Assembly: GCF_900099975.1 (NCBI RefSeq) | Contig: NZ_FNEI01000010.1 | Span: forward strand, 105,172 to 169,171 | Direction of reading: 5' to 3' | Length of the DNA stretch: 64,000 nt | Origin: Arthrobacter cupressi | GTDB lineage: Bacteria > Actinomycetota > Actinomycetes > Actinomycetales > Micrococcaceae | In this document: in pieces, positions 27,048 through 35,330 of the stretch | Layout: every line of letters begins with the position of its first letter | Position numbering within the stretch: position 1 is the first letter of the stretch | Made by a program: the position numbers and the translations under genes | Notes under the pieces: generated by a model | Seen by the model: only the letters and a program-made list of their open reading frames with translations | What the model was told of the DNA's origin: nothing | Databases searched by the model: none

Positions 27048-28241
27048 CTAGACCACCACCCTTCTGTGCAGTTGCCGTTGCGTGGTGGCACGCCACGCCG
27101 GGTTGAAGCGTTCTACGAGCTGATTGAGGCTTTTGACCGCCGGATCCTTGATGGACTCCTGGAGTACGGGAATGCCCCGGTTGGTCGAGAGCGCAACAGC
27201 CTTTGACCGGGGAAGGCTCACATCCACAGGAGCGCCGACGTTGGCTTCGACGTCCTGCACGGACAGGCCGGCCTTCGAATCGGCCATGTTGAGCACCACG
27301 TGGCGGGTTTCGGGCAGCAGGTCAAGCTTCCGGAGGATGTCCAGGCCAGCGCGGAGGCCGCGAACGCTTGGGACGTCCATGCCTGTGACCCACACGGCGT
27401 CGGTGCACTGCTCAAGCGCGGCGAGGCCCACTTCGGGCAGCCCCGGCGCGGTGTCCACCACCACATATTGGAACTCCTCCGCCAGCTGTTCGAGCAGCCG
27501 GCTCACCTGTTCCGGCGTGATTTCATCCGCCTCCACGGGGTCCTTGGGAGCGCACAAGGCGTAGATTCCTGCCGGATGAACGCTGAGGAACGCCTTGAGG
27601 ACCAGGGAATCCTGGCTTGCCGAGGGCGTGACGGCGTCGGTCACAGTGTGTTCCGGGTTGAGGTACAGTCCGGAGGCGACGTCGCCGAACTGTAGGTCCA
27701 AGTCCACGATCACCACGCTCATCGGCGCGATCTTGCCCAGGCCCACGGCGATGTTCGTGGCGATAGTCGTCTTGCCAACCCCGCCCTTGGGGGAAAAGAC
27801 GCCGATCACCATGCCCTTGGGCGCGTGAGCCTGCTTCGGCTCCACGGTGCGCTGGCGGCTGGCGAAGGACTGGCACGCCCGCTCCAGCATGATGCGGATC
27901 TGGGCCACGTCCGCGGCGGGGCTCATGATGTCGCGGATGCCTGAGCGCATGGCCTGCAGGACGAATCCGGATTCCGGCTCGGTGACAAGGATGACGCTTA
28001 GCTCGGGTGCACGGACGTCGAGGACCGTAGCCAGCCGCAGGGCCTCCTCCACGGGGACCTCGGGTCCGAGGATCAGGACTTCGAATTGCTCCTGGTTGAG
28101 TGCGCCGAACAACTCGGCGGGGTCGGACGGCAGGACATTGGTGAAGAAGGTCTGCACGCTTCCGGGCAGCCCGCCCGCCACGGCCTGGCGAAGCCGCTGA
28201 TCGAATTCGGCATCCGGAGTGATCAGGACGAAGCGGCTCAT
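27048..28241 (-). CDS. CpaE/TadZ-like MinD-superfamily ATPase
   Basis: A 397-residue protein with an N-terminal receiver-like domain (residues about 1-120, without a convincing phospho-acceptor Asp) and a ParA/MinD domain with the deviant Walker A KGGVGKTT. TadZ/CpaE proteins localise the Tad secretion machine, often at a pole. It overlaps the upstream cpaB by 4 bp and abuts tadA, so it is within the pilus operon. Confidence 0.9.
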   Translation of the reverse strand: MSRFVLITPDAEFDQRLRQAVAGGLPGSVQTFFTNVLPSDPAELFGALNQEQFEVLILGPEVPVEEALRLATVLDVRAPELSVILVTEPESGFVLQAMRSGIRDIMSPAADVAQIRIMLERACQSFASRQRTVEPKQAHAPKGMVIGVFSPKGGVGKTTIATNIAVGLGKIAPMSVVIVDLDLQFGDVASGLYLNPEHTVTDAVTPSASQDSLVLKAFLSVHPAGIYALCAPKDPVEADEITPEQVSRLLEQLAEEFQYVVVDTAPGLPEVGLAALEQCTDAVWVTGMDVPSVRGLRAGLDILRKLDLLPETRHVVLNMADSKAGLSVQDVEANVGAPVDVSLPRSKAVALSTNRGIPVLQESIKDPAVKSLNQLVERFNPAWRATTQRQLHRRVVV

Positions 28242-29008
28242 TTGAAGACCTCGTTCCCGTCGATGATCCTGGGTCCGCTGACTTTTGCGTTCAGCGGCTC
28301 CTTGCTCAGCCAGATCTTGGCGAACTCGTTGCCGAACACGATCTTCGCGGCGTCGGCATCGCTGACAGCCACTGTCAGGAGGAGGGATCCGTTCGGAAGC
28401 GTAGTGTCCTGCGGATCCGCCGCGGGCGCGCCCTGGCTCGGAGCCGGCGTCGGCTGTGCGGATGCCGCCGCCTGCGGCGCGCGCTGGATCGCCGTCACGA
28501 GGACCTTATGGATGACCAGCTTGGTCTTTCCCGATTTGTCTTCGTCTTTTCCGGCGACCTGGGAGATGAACACGCCGATGTGGTCGCCGGGGGCCAGCCG
28601 GCCGCCGACAACCCGCTGGGGTTCCACTTGGAAGGAGACTTCCTGGAGACCCGCCGGCACCTCGACGCTTCCGGGCGTCTTGAGCTCGTCCGGGGCGACC
28701 AGGCGCTCAGCAAGCAGCGTCTCGCCGGGGACCAGATCCACGGCGGCCACTTTGCCGGTTACGTCGCCCAGGGAGTGCAAAGCCGTCTTCGGAACCGCTG
28801 ATTCGGGCAGCTGCTGTGTGGCCAGCGAGGCCATCATGGCCTCGACCGGCGTACCGGCGGGAACCGCCGCCTTGACGATCAGGACGTCCACCGGCGTGAG
28901 GTTCTGGACGGCACGCTGATCGGCGGCCTGGGCGTATGAGAAGACGAGGATCACTCCGACGACGGCGAGCAGCGCAGCTGCGGATCCGGCCAACAAGCGG
29001 GACTTCAC
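28238..29008 (-). CDS. cpaB: Flp pilus assembly protein CpaB (RcpC)
   Basis: A 256-residue protein with an N-terminal signal anchor (about residues 7-29) and a SAF domain (VLIVKAAVPAGTPVEAMM and VPGETLLAERL), the CpaB hallmark. The C-terminal half contains the RcpC region with a Pro/Ala/Gln-rich insert. CpaB-type proteins act in the extracytoplasmic part of the Tad machine, possibly binding the cell wall. It overlaps cpaE by 4 bp. Confidence 0.9.
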   Translation of the reverse strand: MKSRLLAGSAAALLAVVGVILVFSYAQAADQRAVQNLTPVDVLIVKAAVPAGTPVEAMMASLATQQLPESAVPKTALHSLGDVTGKVAAVDLVPGETLLAERLVAPDELKTPGSVEVPAGLQEVSFQVEPQRVVGGRLAPGDHIGVFISQVAGKDEDKSGKTKLVIHKVLVTAIQRAPQAAASAQPTPAPSQGAPAADPQDTTLPNGSLLLTVAVSDADAAKIVFGNEFAKIWLSKEPLNAKVSGPRIIDGNEVFK

Positions 29009-29041
29009 TTGCTACTCCTGTTCAAACATTGGGACGAAAAC

Positions 29042-30073
29042 CTAGTTGGTGAGGCGCACTATGGTGGCGCCGAACGCGTCCACCGGGCCCAGCGAATAGC
29101 CGTCGGCCAAGGACACGTACCTGACGAAGCTGCCGATGATTCCACGGCAGTTTCCGGTGCAGGAGAGTGTTGAGGGAACATCGGGACTTGAGTTGCGGAA
29201 GGCATCCGGCGCGGTGCTGTTGCCGCTGAACTTCCACCCTGCCACCTTGAAGGCCGCGAAGGACACGAGGTGGTAGATGGCGCCGCTTCCGGTGCCTGTC
29301 ACGGCGTCGAACACCGGCAACAGGACGATGACGTCGCGTCCTGCGGCAATATTGTCGGCCCACTTCTGCAGGGTAGCGGCGCAGTTTCCTGGCGAGCTGT
29401 TGCCCGGCGCACTACCGCCTTCACTGACCGCGAGGTCGATCGTCCCGCCGCAGACGCCGGGATCCTGGGTGATCCAGCCGAACCCCCCGGCCACTGCCGC
29501 TCCCGAAGGACCGTACAGGCAGCCGGGGTTGGCGCCGCTTCCGTGGTCCTGCAGCAGTTGCAGTGCTCCCCCGATGTAGCCCTGCACTTGGCAGATTGAA
29601 TAGGCAAGCGGAAACGCGGTCCTGCCGGCATAGGCGCTGCCCCACTCGACTTTCGAGGTGGTTTCGACGTCGGCCGTAGAGATTCCGAGGACCCTGGCAA
29701 AGAAGAGCGAAACCCCGCCCTGGGAAGCGCTGGCCTGCTTGGAGCCACCGGTCACGGTCACCTTGCGGTTGACCAGATCCAGGTTGACCGACTTGACATT
29801 GCTCGCGCCGTCCACTGCGTTCTTGTTGACGAGGTCTGCAGCCATTTGGGATGCGGCCAGGCAGTTCGGGTCGGCAACACTTGCTGCGCATTTCTGCGCG
29901 ACGGCAAGGGCTGCAGCATCGGTTCCGTTCTGCACCTGCGCCCGTTCGGAGTACAGCATCCCTGCATCAACAGCGAGGGCTGCGAACCCGAGGAGCACTA
30001 CGAGCGACAGTGCGATCAGCACTGCGACTCCGCCGCGCTCGCCGTCCTCACCGCGGGGCATCAGCCGGCGCAT
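29042..30073 (-). CDS. TadG-like pilus-associated protein
   Basis: A 343-residue protein that starts with the TadG/TadE-type N-terminal motif GERGGVAVLIALSLVVLLGFAA, a hydrophobic helix resembling pseudopilins, followed by AQVQNGTDAAALAVAQKC. The rest is a large outside domain with several Cys residues likely to form disulfides. TadG is a minor pilus-associated component. The start overlaps the end of tadE by 13 bp. Confidence 0.85.
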   Translation of the reverse strand: MRRLMPRGEDGERGGVAVLIALSLVVLLGFAALAVDAGMLYSERAQVQNGTDAAALAVAQKCAASVADPNCLAASQMAADLVNKNAVDGASNVKSVNLDLVNRKVTVTGGSKQASASQGGVSLFFARVLGISTADVETTSKVEWGSAYAGRTAFPLAYSICQVQGYIGGALQLLQDHGSGANPGCLYGPSGAAVAGGFGWITQDPGVCGGTIDLAVSEGGSAPGNSSPGNCAATLQKWADNIAAGRDVIVLLPVFDAVTGTGSGAIYHLVSFAAFKVAGWKFSGNSTAPDAFRNSSPDVPSTLSCTGNCRGIIGSFVRYVSLADGYSLGPVDAFGATIVRLTN

Positions 30074-30435
30074 ACCATGACTCCTACGCCTTGCATCGGG
30101 AACGGGCCGGCGATCCCCGTGAGGGTGCTGAGGGTGTACTTAATGGTCACCGACATCTGGCCGCCGGAGGAACAGCTCGCCTGGCTGAAGGTGAAGTTGG
30201 CATCCGCGAGCTGCGGGCTCAGGGAAACGGCCGCGTTCTTGGCCGCCGTCCTGGCCGCAGTCTGGTCGTTGGAGATTGCCATGACCCGGACGCCCTCGCG
30301 GGCAGCATTGGTCAGGGACACCTGTGCGTTGTAGGCCCTGCCAAACTCCATGATTCCGAGAAGCAGGAGGACCAGGACGGGTGCCAGCAGTGCGAATTCG
30401 ACTGCTACGGCGCCGCGCTCTGAGTTCCTGGTCAT
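30061..30435 (-). CDS. TadE-like pseudopilin
   Basis: A 124-residue protein with the TadE motif NSERGAVAVEFALLAPVLVLLLLGIMEFG: a Glu five residues after the putative cleavage Gly and a hydrophobic helix. It ends in a beta-rich outside domain with a Cys pair. The ATG giving MTRNSERG is preferred over longer in-frame starts because it places the processing site near the N-terminus as in pseudopilins. It is coupled to tadG. Confidence 0.85.
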   Translation of the reverse strand: MTRNSERGAVAVEFALLAPVLVLLLLGIMEFGRAYNAQVSLTNAAREGVRVMAISNDQTAARTAAKNAAVSLSPQLADANFTFSQASCSSGGQMSVTIKYTLSTLTGIAGPFPMQGVGVMVCAG

Positions 30436-30555
30436 GGGGAACTGCCTTTCGTGCTGCATCGCTGCCTGCGTTTGAACAGAATTTCGGCTTGGGGGCGCCT
30501 TGATGGGGATGGTGCGGGTGGGTGGGGAACCGGCCCCACCCACCCGGATGTCTGC

Positions 30556-30783
30556 TTACTTCGAGCAGCTTCCGGCGACGGTGGACGTGGACGCCGTCCA
30601 GGCGCCGCCCTTGACACTGCAGGCAGTGCTGTTGAACGTCTCAACGAGGTTCCCGCCGAGCAAGGTCACAGCGACGATGATCACGACGGCGATAAGGGCG
30701 ACCATGATGCCGTATTCAACGGCGGTGGCGCCTGTCTCTTCCCGCCGGGCGCGGGCGACGGACTTGACGATGGTGGAAAGCAT
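30556..30783 (-). CDS. Flp/Fap-type pilin, copy 2
   Basis: A 75-residue type IVb pilin precursor. A basic leader ends at the processing site G/ATAVEYG, with Glu at position +5, followed by a hydrophobic helix and a short tail containing two Cys about 18 residues apart. The ATG follows AAGGAGC. It differs from the upstream copy at only about two positions after the cleavage site. The mature pilin is the structural subunit of Flp pili. Confidence 0.92.
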   Translation of the reverse strand: MLSTIVKSVARARREETGATAVEYGIMVALIAVVIIVAVTLLGGNLVETFNSTACSVKGGAWTASTSTVAGSCSK

Positions 30784-30836
30784 TGCAGCTCCTTTAGTGA
30801 GATAGGCCGGGTCGTTCCGCTGAGCGGAGGGACCTA

Positions 30837-31064
30837 CTACTTCGAGCAACTGCCCGCGACGGTGGACGTGGACGCGGTCCAGGTGCCGCCCTTGACGGAA
30901 CATGCCGTGCTGTTGAACGTCTCCTTGAGGTTTCCGCCCAGCAGGGTAACGGCGACGATGATGACGACGGCAATGAGGGCAACCATGATGCCGTATTCGA
31001 CGGCGGTGGCGCCGTTCTCGTCACGGCGGAGGCGGGATGCGGTGTTGGAGATGAGAGAAAGCAT
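30837..31064 (-). CDS. Flp/Fap-type pilin, copy 1
   Basis: A 75-residue type IVb pilin precursor with the same G/ATAVEYG processing site, hydrophobic helix and two-Cys tail as the copy 54 bp downstream. The leader peptides differ more than the mature parts. AGGAG lies upstream of the ATG. It is the first gene of the tad run, so the operon promoter should lie in the 220 bp before it. No prepilin peptidase gene is present in the window. Confidence 0.92.
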   Translation of the reverse strand: MLSLISNTASRLRRDENGATAVEYGIMVALIAVVIIVAVTLLGGNLKETFNSTACSVKGGTWTASTSTVAGSCSK

Positions 31065-31288
31065 TGTTAACTCCTGAGCGAGTTTAGGGGGAAAGTGGGC
31101 TGGCCCAGCACCAGCTCGCAATCAACATAGCAACGCCCAACACCGCGTTGCGTGGTCCTTGGAACATCCTGTGGGAATGCTCGCCAAACTGCGCTTTTCC
31201 TGCGTTAATCCGGGGGAAATCCCGGGTCCGGAGGCTCTTCGTCCAGCCGGTCACGGATGCTTCACAGGGCCGTCGCCTGCCGTTCCGT

Positions 31289-31687
31289 TCAGCCCATTGC
31301 CGGCGCAACCCCACCCAGCGGCGCCAGCTGCCGGCGCGCCCAGCCCGCCAGCTTCCTGCCCTTGCCTTTCCACCAGTTGTCCTCGTCCGTGTCCTGGTGG
31401 AAGCGGAAGATGATGGCCACCATCACAAAGACGGCAAGGACCAGGTCCAGCCAGGAGCCGAGGATCACGTCGACCAGCACGCTGAAGGCCATAACGAAGA
31501 TTGAGGGCACGGCCAGGGTCCGAAAGACCGTGCTGGCCACGTAGCGGCGGTGCGAGCTGGGTACGGACATCGCACGGACCATGTCGAAACACAGGCAGGC
31601 AACCACCATCGTCTGGCCCAAGGAAACCAGGAGCAGGCCGGGCAGGGACCCCGCGAACATGGCGGCGGTTTCCATTCCCGCGCTCAC
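31289..31687 (-). CDS. Four-helix hypothetical membrane protein
   Basis: A 132-residue protein with about three or four hydrophobic segments and a polar, basic C-terminus (WWKGKGRKLAGWARR). A GTG start is chosen because GGAG lies eight bases upstream; the ORF extends further but without hydrophobic or family support. ATG starts 12 and 27 bases downstream are alternatives. I recognise no family. It sits between the tad genes and a TetR regulator on the same strand. Confidence 0.6.
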   Translation of the reverse strand: MSAGMETAAMFAGSLPGLLLVSLGQTMVVACLCFDMVRAMSVPSSHRRYVASTVFRTLAVPSIFVMAFSVLVDVILGSWLDLVLAVFVMVAIIFRFHQDTDEDNWWKGKGRKLAGWARRQLAPLGGVAPAMG

Positions 31688-31945
31688 CGCGCACGCTCCG
31701 TCAGCGTCGGGCACGGAACTGCGCTGCACGGAATCGCGCGGCGCGAGCCGAGGACAACAGGATTGCAGAAACCACACATGCGGATGACCCCCCAGAGACC
31801 ATGTACTGCATTTGAGACCAGCTACGTTCCATTGAATCCGCTGGCCCGAAGAGCCGTCACGAGTGGCAGGTACTCCACTTTGCCGCGTGTAATTCATCCA
31901 AGTAGTGCACCGTGTACTCAATTCGGTACGCGCGTGGGCAGCGCA

Positions 31946-32572
31946 CTACTTGGTCCGGCCCTCCACAGCACCCGGCGCACCGGAAGCGGCCAGCAGCGAA
32001 ATGTAGGACTCCAGCTGGGAACGCAGTTGCTCCGGGGAGTGGTGCGACGGCGAGAGGGTCGCCGTGATCTGCGCGCCAAGCACGAACGTCATGATTCCGC
32101 CAACCACGTCGTCGTCCTCCAGGCCGCCCTTCAGTTCGCCGGCGTCCCGGGCTTCGCGCAACCGGCCGAAGAGCTCCCGGCGCCACTGTTCCATGGACCT
32201 GTCGTGGAGGGCTGCCTTCTCCGGATCGGTCAGGGCGCGCTGCCAGTACGCGATTGCGATCCGGGCTTCGTTCAGCCGCTCCGCGTCGAGCGGAAGGATC
32301 TCATGGCAGAAGCTGCGCAGCGCGGCGAGGCCTTTCAGGCCGCCTGACACGGTTCCGATCCGTGCATTCGTCTGGTTGAAAACGTGGGCGAAGGCAAAGG
32401 AGAGGAGGTCGTCCTTGGTGGGGAAATAGGGTTTGAGCGCACCGTTGGCGAAGCCGGCTTCCGTGGCGATCTCGCGCATCGTGGCGCCCTCGATCCCCCG
32501 CCTGGCAATGATCCGCCACGTGGCCTCAACCAGCTCCACCCGGCGCCTGTCATGATCGACGATTTTCGGCAC
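31946..32572 (-). CDS. TetR/AcrR-family regulator, divergent from amine oxidase
   Basis: A 208-residue TetR-type repressor. The N-terminal HTH is visible in ATWRIIARRGIEGATMREIATEAG and FANGALKPYFPTKDDLL. The C-terminal ligand domain is helical and resembles TetR_C_6/BetI-like members. It is divergent from the copper amine oxidase across about 100 bp containing an inverted repeat over the amine-oxidase -10. It probably represses that gene and responds to an amine or its aldehyde (inference). Confidence 0.88.
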   Translation of the reverse strand: MPKIVDHDRRRVELVEATWRIIARRGIEGATMREIATEAGFANGALKPYFPTKDDLLSFAFAHVFNQTNARIGTVSGGLKGLAALRSFCHEILPLDAERLNEARIAIAYWQRALTDPEKAALHDRSMEQWRRELFGRLREARDAGELKGGLEDDDVVGGIMTFVLGAQITATLSPSHHSPEQLRSQLESYISLLAASGAPGAVEGRTK

Positions 32573-32601
32573 GCAGTCCCCGAATCTTTTTTCTACAACC
32601 G

Positions 32602-32630
32602 TTGTGACTCAGCTTACACGCTGCTATTGT
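32602..32630 (+). promoter_or_regulatory. Promoter of the amine oxidase gene
   Basis: A -35-like TTGTGA and a -10-like TATTGT are separated by exactly 17 bp, 43 bp before the ATG. The -35 overlaps a short palindrome ACAACCGTTGT. Confidence 0.55.
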
Positions 32631-32647
32631 CTACAGGCATAGAAAAT
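32626..32647. promoter_or_regulatory. Candidate TetR operator overlapping the -10
   Basis: An imperfect 22-bp inverted repeat with arms ATTGTCTA and TAGAAAAT around a six-base centre. It overlaps the -10 of the amine oxidase promoter, where bound repressor would block transcription. Confidence 0.45.
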
Positions 32648-32673
32648 AAACCGTCACTCCCAAGGGGCTTTCC

Positions 32674-34620
32674 ATGAGCGCATCCGCCATTTCCGAAGCG
32701 GCCGAAACTACCGCCTACGCACCTGTCCGCGCCGGCGAAATCACCGCCGTCCGCGCCGCCCTGGGCGACGCCGGACTGTTCGATGAATCCGCGCGGGTGG
32801 CCTACCTCGGCCTCCTGGACCCGCCGCGCGGTGCCGCGGGCGAAGCAGAAGCAACACCCCGCCGTTTCCGGGTCTTCCTGCACAACATCGCCACTGGCAC
32901 CGCCCGCGACGTGGTGGTCTCCCTCGGCGAAGGCGCGGCCGGCGCGGAAATCACCAGGAACATCGACCTGGACACCGCCGTCACCGGCGAACTGCCCGTC
33001 ATCGAAGAGGAATTCGAACTGGTTGAGTCCGTCCTCGCCCGGGACGAACGCTGGCTCAAGGCCCTTGCGGACCGGAACCTCGACCCCGCCAAGGTACGGG
33101 TCGCTCCCCTTTCCGCCGGTGTCTTCGAATACCCCGAAGAGAAAGGCCGCCGCATCCTGCGCGGACTGGCCTTCGTCCAGGACTTCCCCGAGGACAACGC
33201 CTGGGCCCACCCGGTGGACGGGCTGGTCGCCTACGTCGACGTGGTAAACAAAACCGTGGACCAGGTCCTGGACTTCGGGGCAATGCCGGTCCCGGCCGAG
33301 CATGGCAACTACACCGACCCGGAACTGACCGGCGAACTGCGGACTACCCAGAAGCCCCTCCACATCACGCAGCCTGACGGTCCAAGCTTCAGCATCACGG
33401 GCGGCAACCGCATCGAGTGGGAGAAGTGGAGCATGGACGTGGGATTCGACGTCCGCGAGGGAGTCGTGCTGCACAATGTGGCGTTCGACGACGGCGGCCG
33501 CCGGCGCAGCATCCTCAAGCGGGCGTCCATCGCCGAAATGGTGGTCCCCTACGGCGACCCCTCCCCCGTGCGCTCCTGGCAGAACTACTTCGATACCGGC
33601 GAATACCTGGTGGGCCAGTACGCGAATTCGCTGGAACTGGGCTGTGACTGCCTCGGCGAGATCACCTACCTCAGCCCGGTGGTCAGCGACTCCTTCGGCA
33701 ACCCCCGCGAAATCCGTAACGCCGTGTGCATCCACGAAGAGGACTGGAGCATCCTGTCCAAGCACAGCGACTTGTGGAGCGGGGTTAACTACACCCGCCG
33801 CAACCGCCGCCTGGTGGTCAGCTTCTTCACCACCATCGGCAACTACGACTACGGCTTCTACTGGTACCTCTACCTCGACGGCACCATCGAGTTCGAAGCC
33901 AAGGCCACTGGCGTCGTGTTCACCAGCGCCTTCCCCGAGGGCGGCTCGGACAACATCTCCCAACTGGCACCGGGCCTGGGCGCCCCCTACCACCAGCACC
34001 TCTTCAGCGCACGCCTGGACTTCGCCGTCGACGGCTTCAGCAACCGGGTGGAGGAAGAGGACGTGGTCCGGCAGGCGATGGGACCGGGCAACGAACGCGG
34101 CAACGCGTTCTCCCGCAAACGCACAGTGCTCACCAAGGAATCCGAGGGCGTCCGTGAAGGCGACGCACGCAACGGCCGCACCTGGATCATCTCCAACCCT
34201 GAATCCAGGAACCGGCTGGGCGAAGCCGTGGGGTACAAGCTGCACAGCGAAAACCAGCCCACCTTGCTGGCCGACCCCGGTTCCTCGATCGCCCGTCGCG
34301 CAGCCTTCGCCACAAAGGACCTCTGGGTGACCCGTTACGCCGAGGACGAGCTCTACCCCACCGGCGACTTCGTCAACCAGCACTCCGGCGGGGCGGGCCT
34401 GCCGTCCTACATCGCCCGGGACCGGGACATCGATGGGCAGGACATCGTGGTGTGGCACACCTTCGGCCTGACCCACTTCCCGCGCCCGGAGGACTGGCCG
34501 ATCATGCCGGTGGACACGGTGGGCTTCAAGCTGCGTCCCGATGGGTTCTTCGACCGCAGCCCGGTGTTGGACGTTCCGGCGTCGAAGCTTGCCGGCGGCC
34601 ACTGCCACAGCGGGCGCTGA
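32674..34620 (+). CDS. Copper-containing primary amine oxidase
   Basis: A 648-residue quinoprotein amine oxidase, the size of Arthrobacter phenethylamine/histamine oxidases. Tyr391 in NYDYG is the precursor of the topaquinone cofactor. Asp307 in [10 protein letters not shown] is in the position of the catalytic base. The copper ligands are His440 and His442 in YHQHLF and His601 in [11 protein letters not shown]. It oxidises a primary amine to an aldehyde, ammonia and H2O2. An aldehyde dehydrogenase lies 0.7 kb downstream on the same strand, a logical next step. An aromatic amine such as phenethylamine, tyramine or histamine is likely, not proven. Confidence 0.95.
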   Translation: MSASAISEAAETTAYAPVRAGEITAVRAALGDAGLFDESARVAYLGLLDPPRGAAGEAEATPRRFRVFLHNIATGTARDVVVSLGEGAAGAEITRNIDLDTAVTGELPVIEEEFELVESVLARDERWLKALADRNLDPAKVRVAPLSAGVFEYPEEKGRRILRGLAFVQDFPEDNAWAHPVDGLVAYVDVVNKTVDQVLDFGAMPVPAEHGNYTDPELTGELRTTQKPLHITQPDGPSFSITGGNRIEWEKWSMDVGFDVREGVVLHNVAFDDGGRRRSILKRASIAEMVVPYGDPSPVRSWQNYFDTGEYLVGQYANSLELGCDCLGEITYLSPVVSDSFGNPREIRNAVCIHEEDWSILSKHSDLWSGVNYTRRNRRLVVSFFTTIGNYDYGFYWYLYLDGTIEFEAKATGVVFTSAFPEGGSDNISQLAPGLGAPYHQHLFSARLDFAVDGFSNRVEEEDVVRQAMGPGNERGNAFSRKRTVLTKESEGVREGDARNGRTWIISNPESRNRLGEAVGYKLHSENQPTLLADPGSSIARRAAFATKDLWVTRYAEDELYPTGDFVNQHSGGAGLPSYIARDRDIDGQDIVVWHTFGLTHFPRPEDWPIMPVDTVGFKLRPDGFFDRSPVLDVPASKLAGGHCHSGR

Positions 34621-34644
34621 GCCGGAAGCCACGGGAGATTCCCC

Positions 34645-35187
34645 ATGCACGCGTTTCTCACGGCGGTCATGCTCGCCTGCTGCGCCGTCGGCATCCTGTG
34701 CCCCATGAGTGAAGGCACGCCGCGCGGCGGCGTCCTGCGGAACGGCTTTATTAGGAACTCCGGCCAGTGGGGGACCATGGCGGTGATGCTCGCGGCCATG
34801 GCGGACACTACGGTCGGGCCGGGGCTGCTTCCCGGGGTGCTGTGGGGGCTGATCCTGCTGTTGGCCGCACCGCTTCCGCTGGTCCTGCTGCGCAGGGAAC
34901 GCCGCAACGGCATGGAACTGCACCGGGCCCTCTCCGTCCTGGGGATGTTCGCGCTCCTCGTCACCGGCCTCCAGCCGGCGGCGCAGGACGCGGCACCCCA
35001 CGTCCACGCCCATGCCGGGACAGGCGGAATCACGCCCTTGCTGGCCGCGGCGCTCGCCGCCGCCGTGGCGGCTTACTCATTGGTGCTGGCCGTCCGGACG
35101 CTCCGGTCCCGCCGGCTGGCCCACCGGGTCGAGGCCTTCTCCGCGGCCGGAGCCCTCGGCGCCATGCTGCTGATGGCCGGGCTCTGA
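34645..35187 (+). CDS. DUF-type membrane protein between amine oxidase and ALDH
   Basis: A 180-residue protein with five or so hydrophobic helices. A His-containing loop (PHVHAHAG) near residues 113-120 could bind metal, as in some copper-handling proteins. I do not recognise the family. It starts 24 bp after the amine oxidase stop, with GGGAG just upstream, and is likely in the same transcript. A role in copper supply to the oxidase is speculative. Confidence 0.65.
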   Translation: MHAFLTAVMLACCAVGILCPMSEGTPRGGVLRNGFIRNSGQWGTMAVMLAAMADTTVGPGLLPGVLWGLILLLAAPLPLVLLRRERRNGMELHRALSVLGMFALLVTGLQPAAQDAAPHVHAHAGTGGITPLLAAALAAAVAAYSLVLAVRTLRSRRLAHRVEAFSAAGALGAMLLMAGL

Positions 35188-35330
35188 CAGGCGAGGACGT
35201 TTGTTCGCCCGTCATCAACTGCCCTTCCCGGAGAGACAAGGCGCTCCCCGGCGGGACAGGCAAAACTCGACACAACGCCCCGCGGCCACGCCGGCCGCTG
35301 CGTACCAACTACTCGAAGTGGAGTGACACC

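Noticed and set aside
32614..35013. Minus-strand ORF of 799 codons opposite the amine oxidase
   Set aside because: Low-complexity composition rich in Gly, Val and Asp with no motif, and it is opposite a gene with all active-site residues intact.
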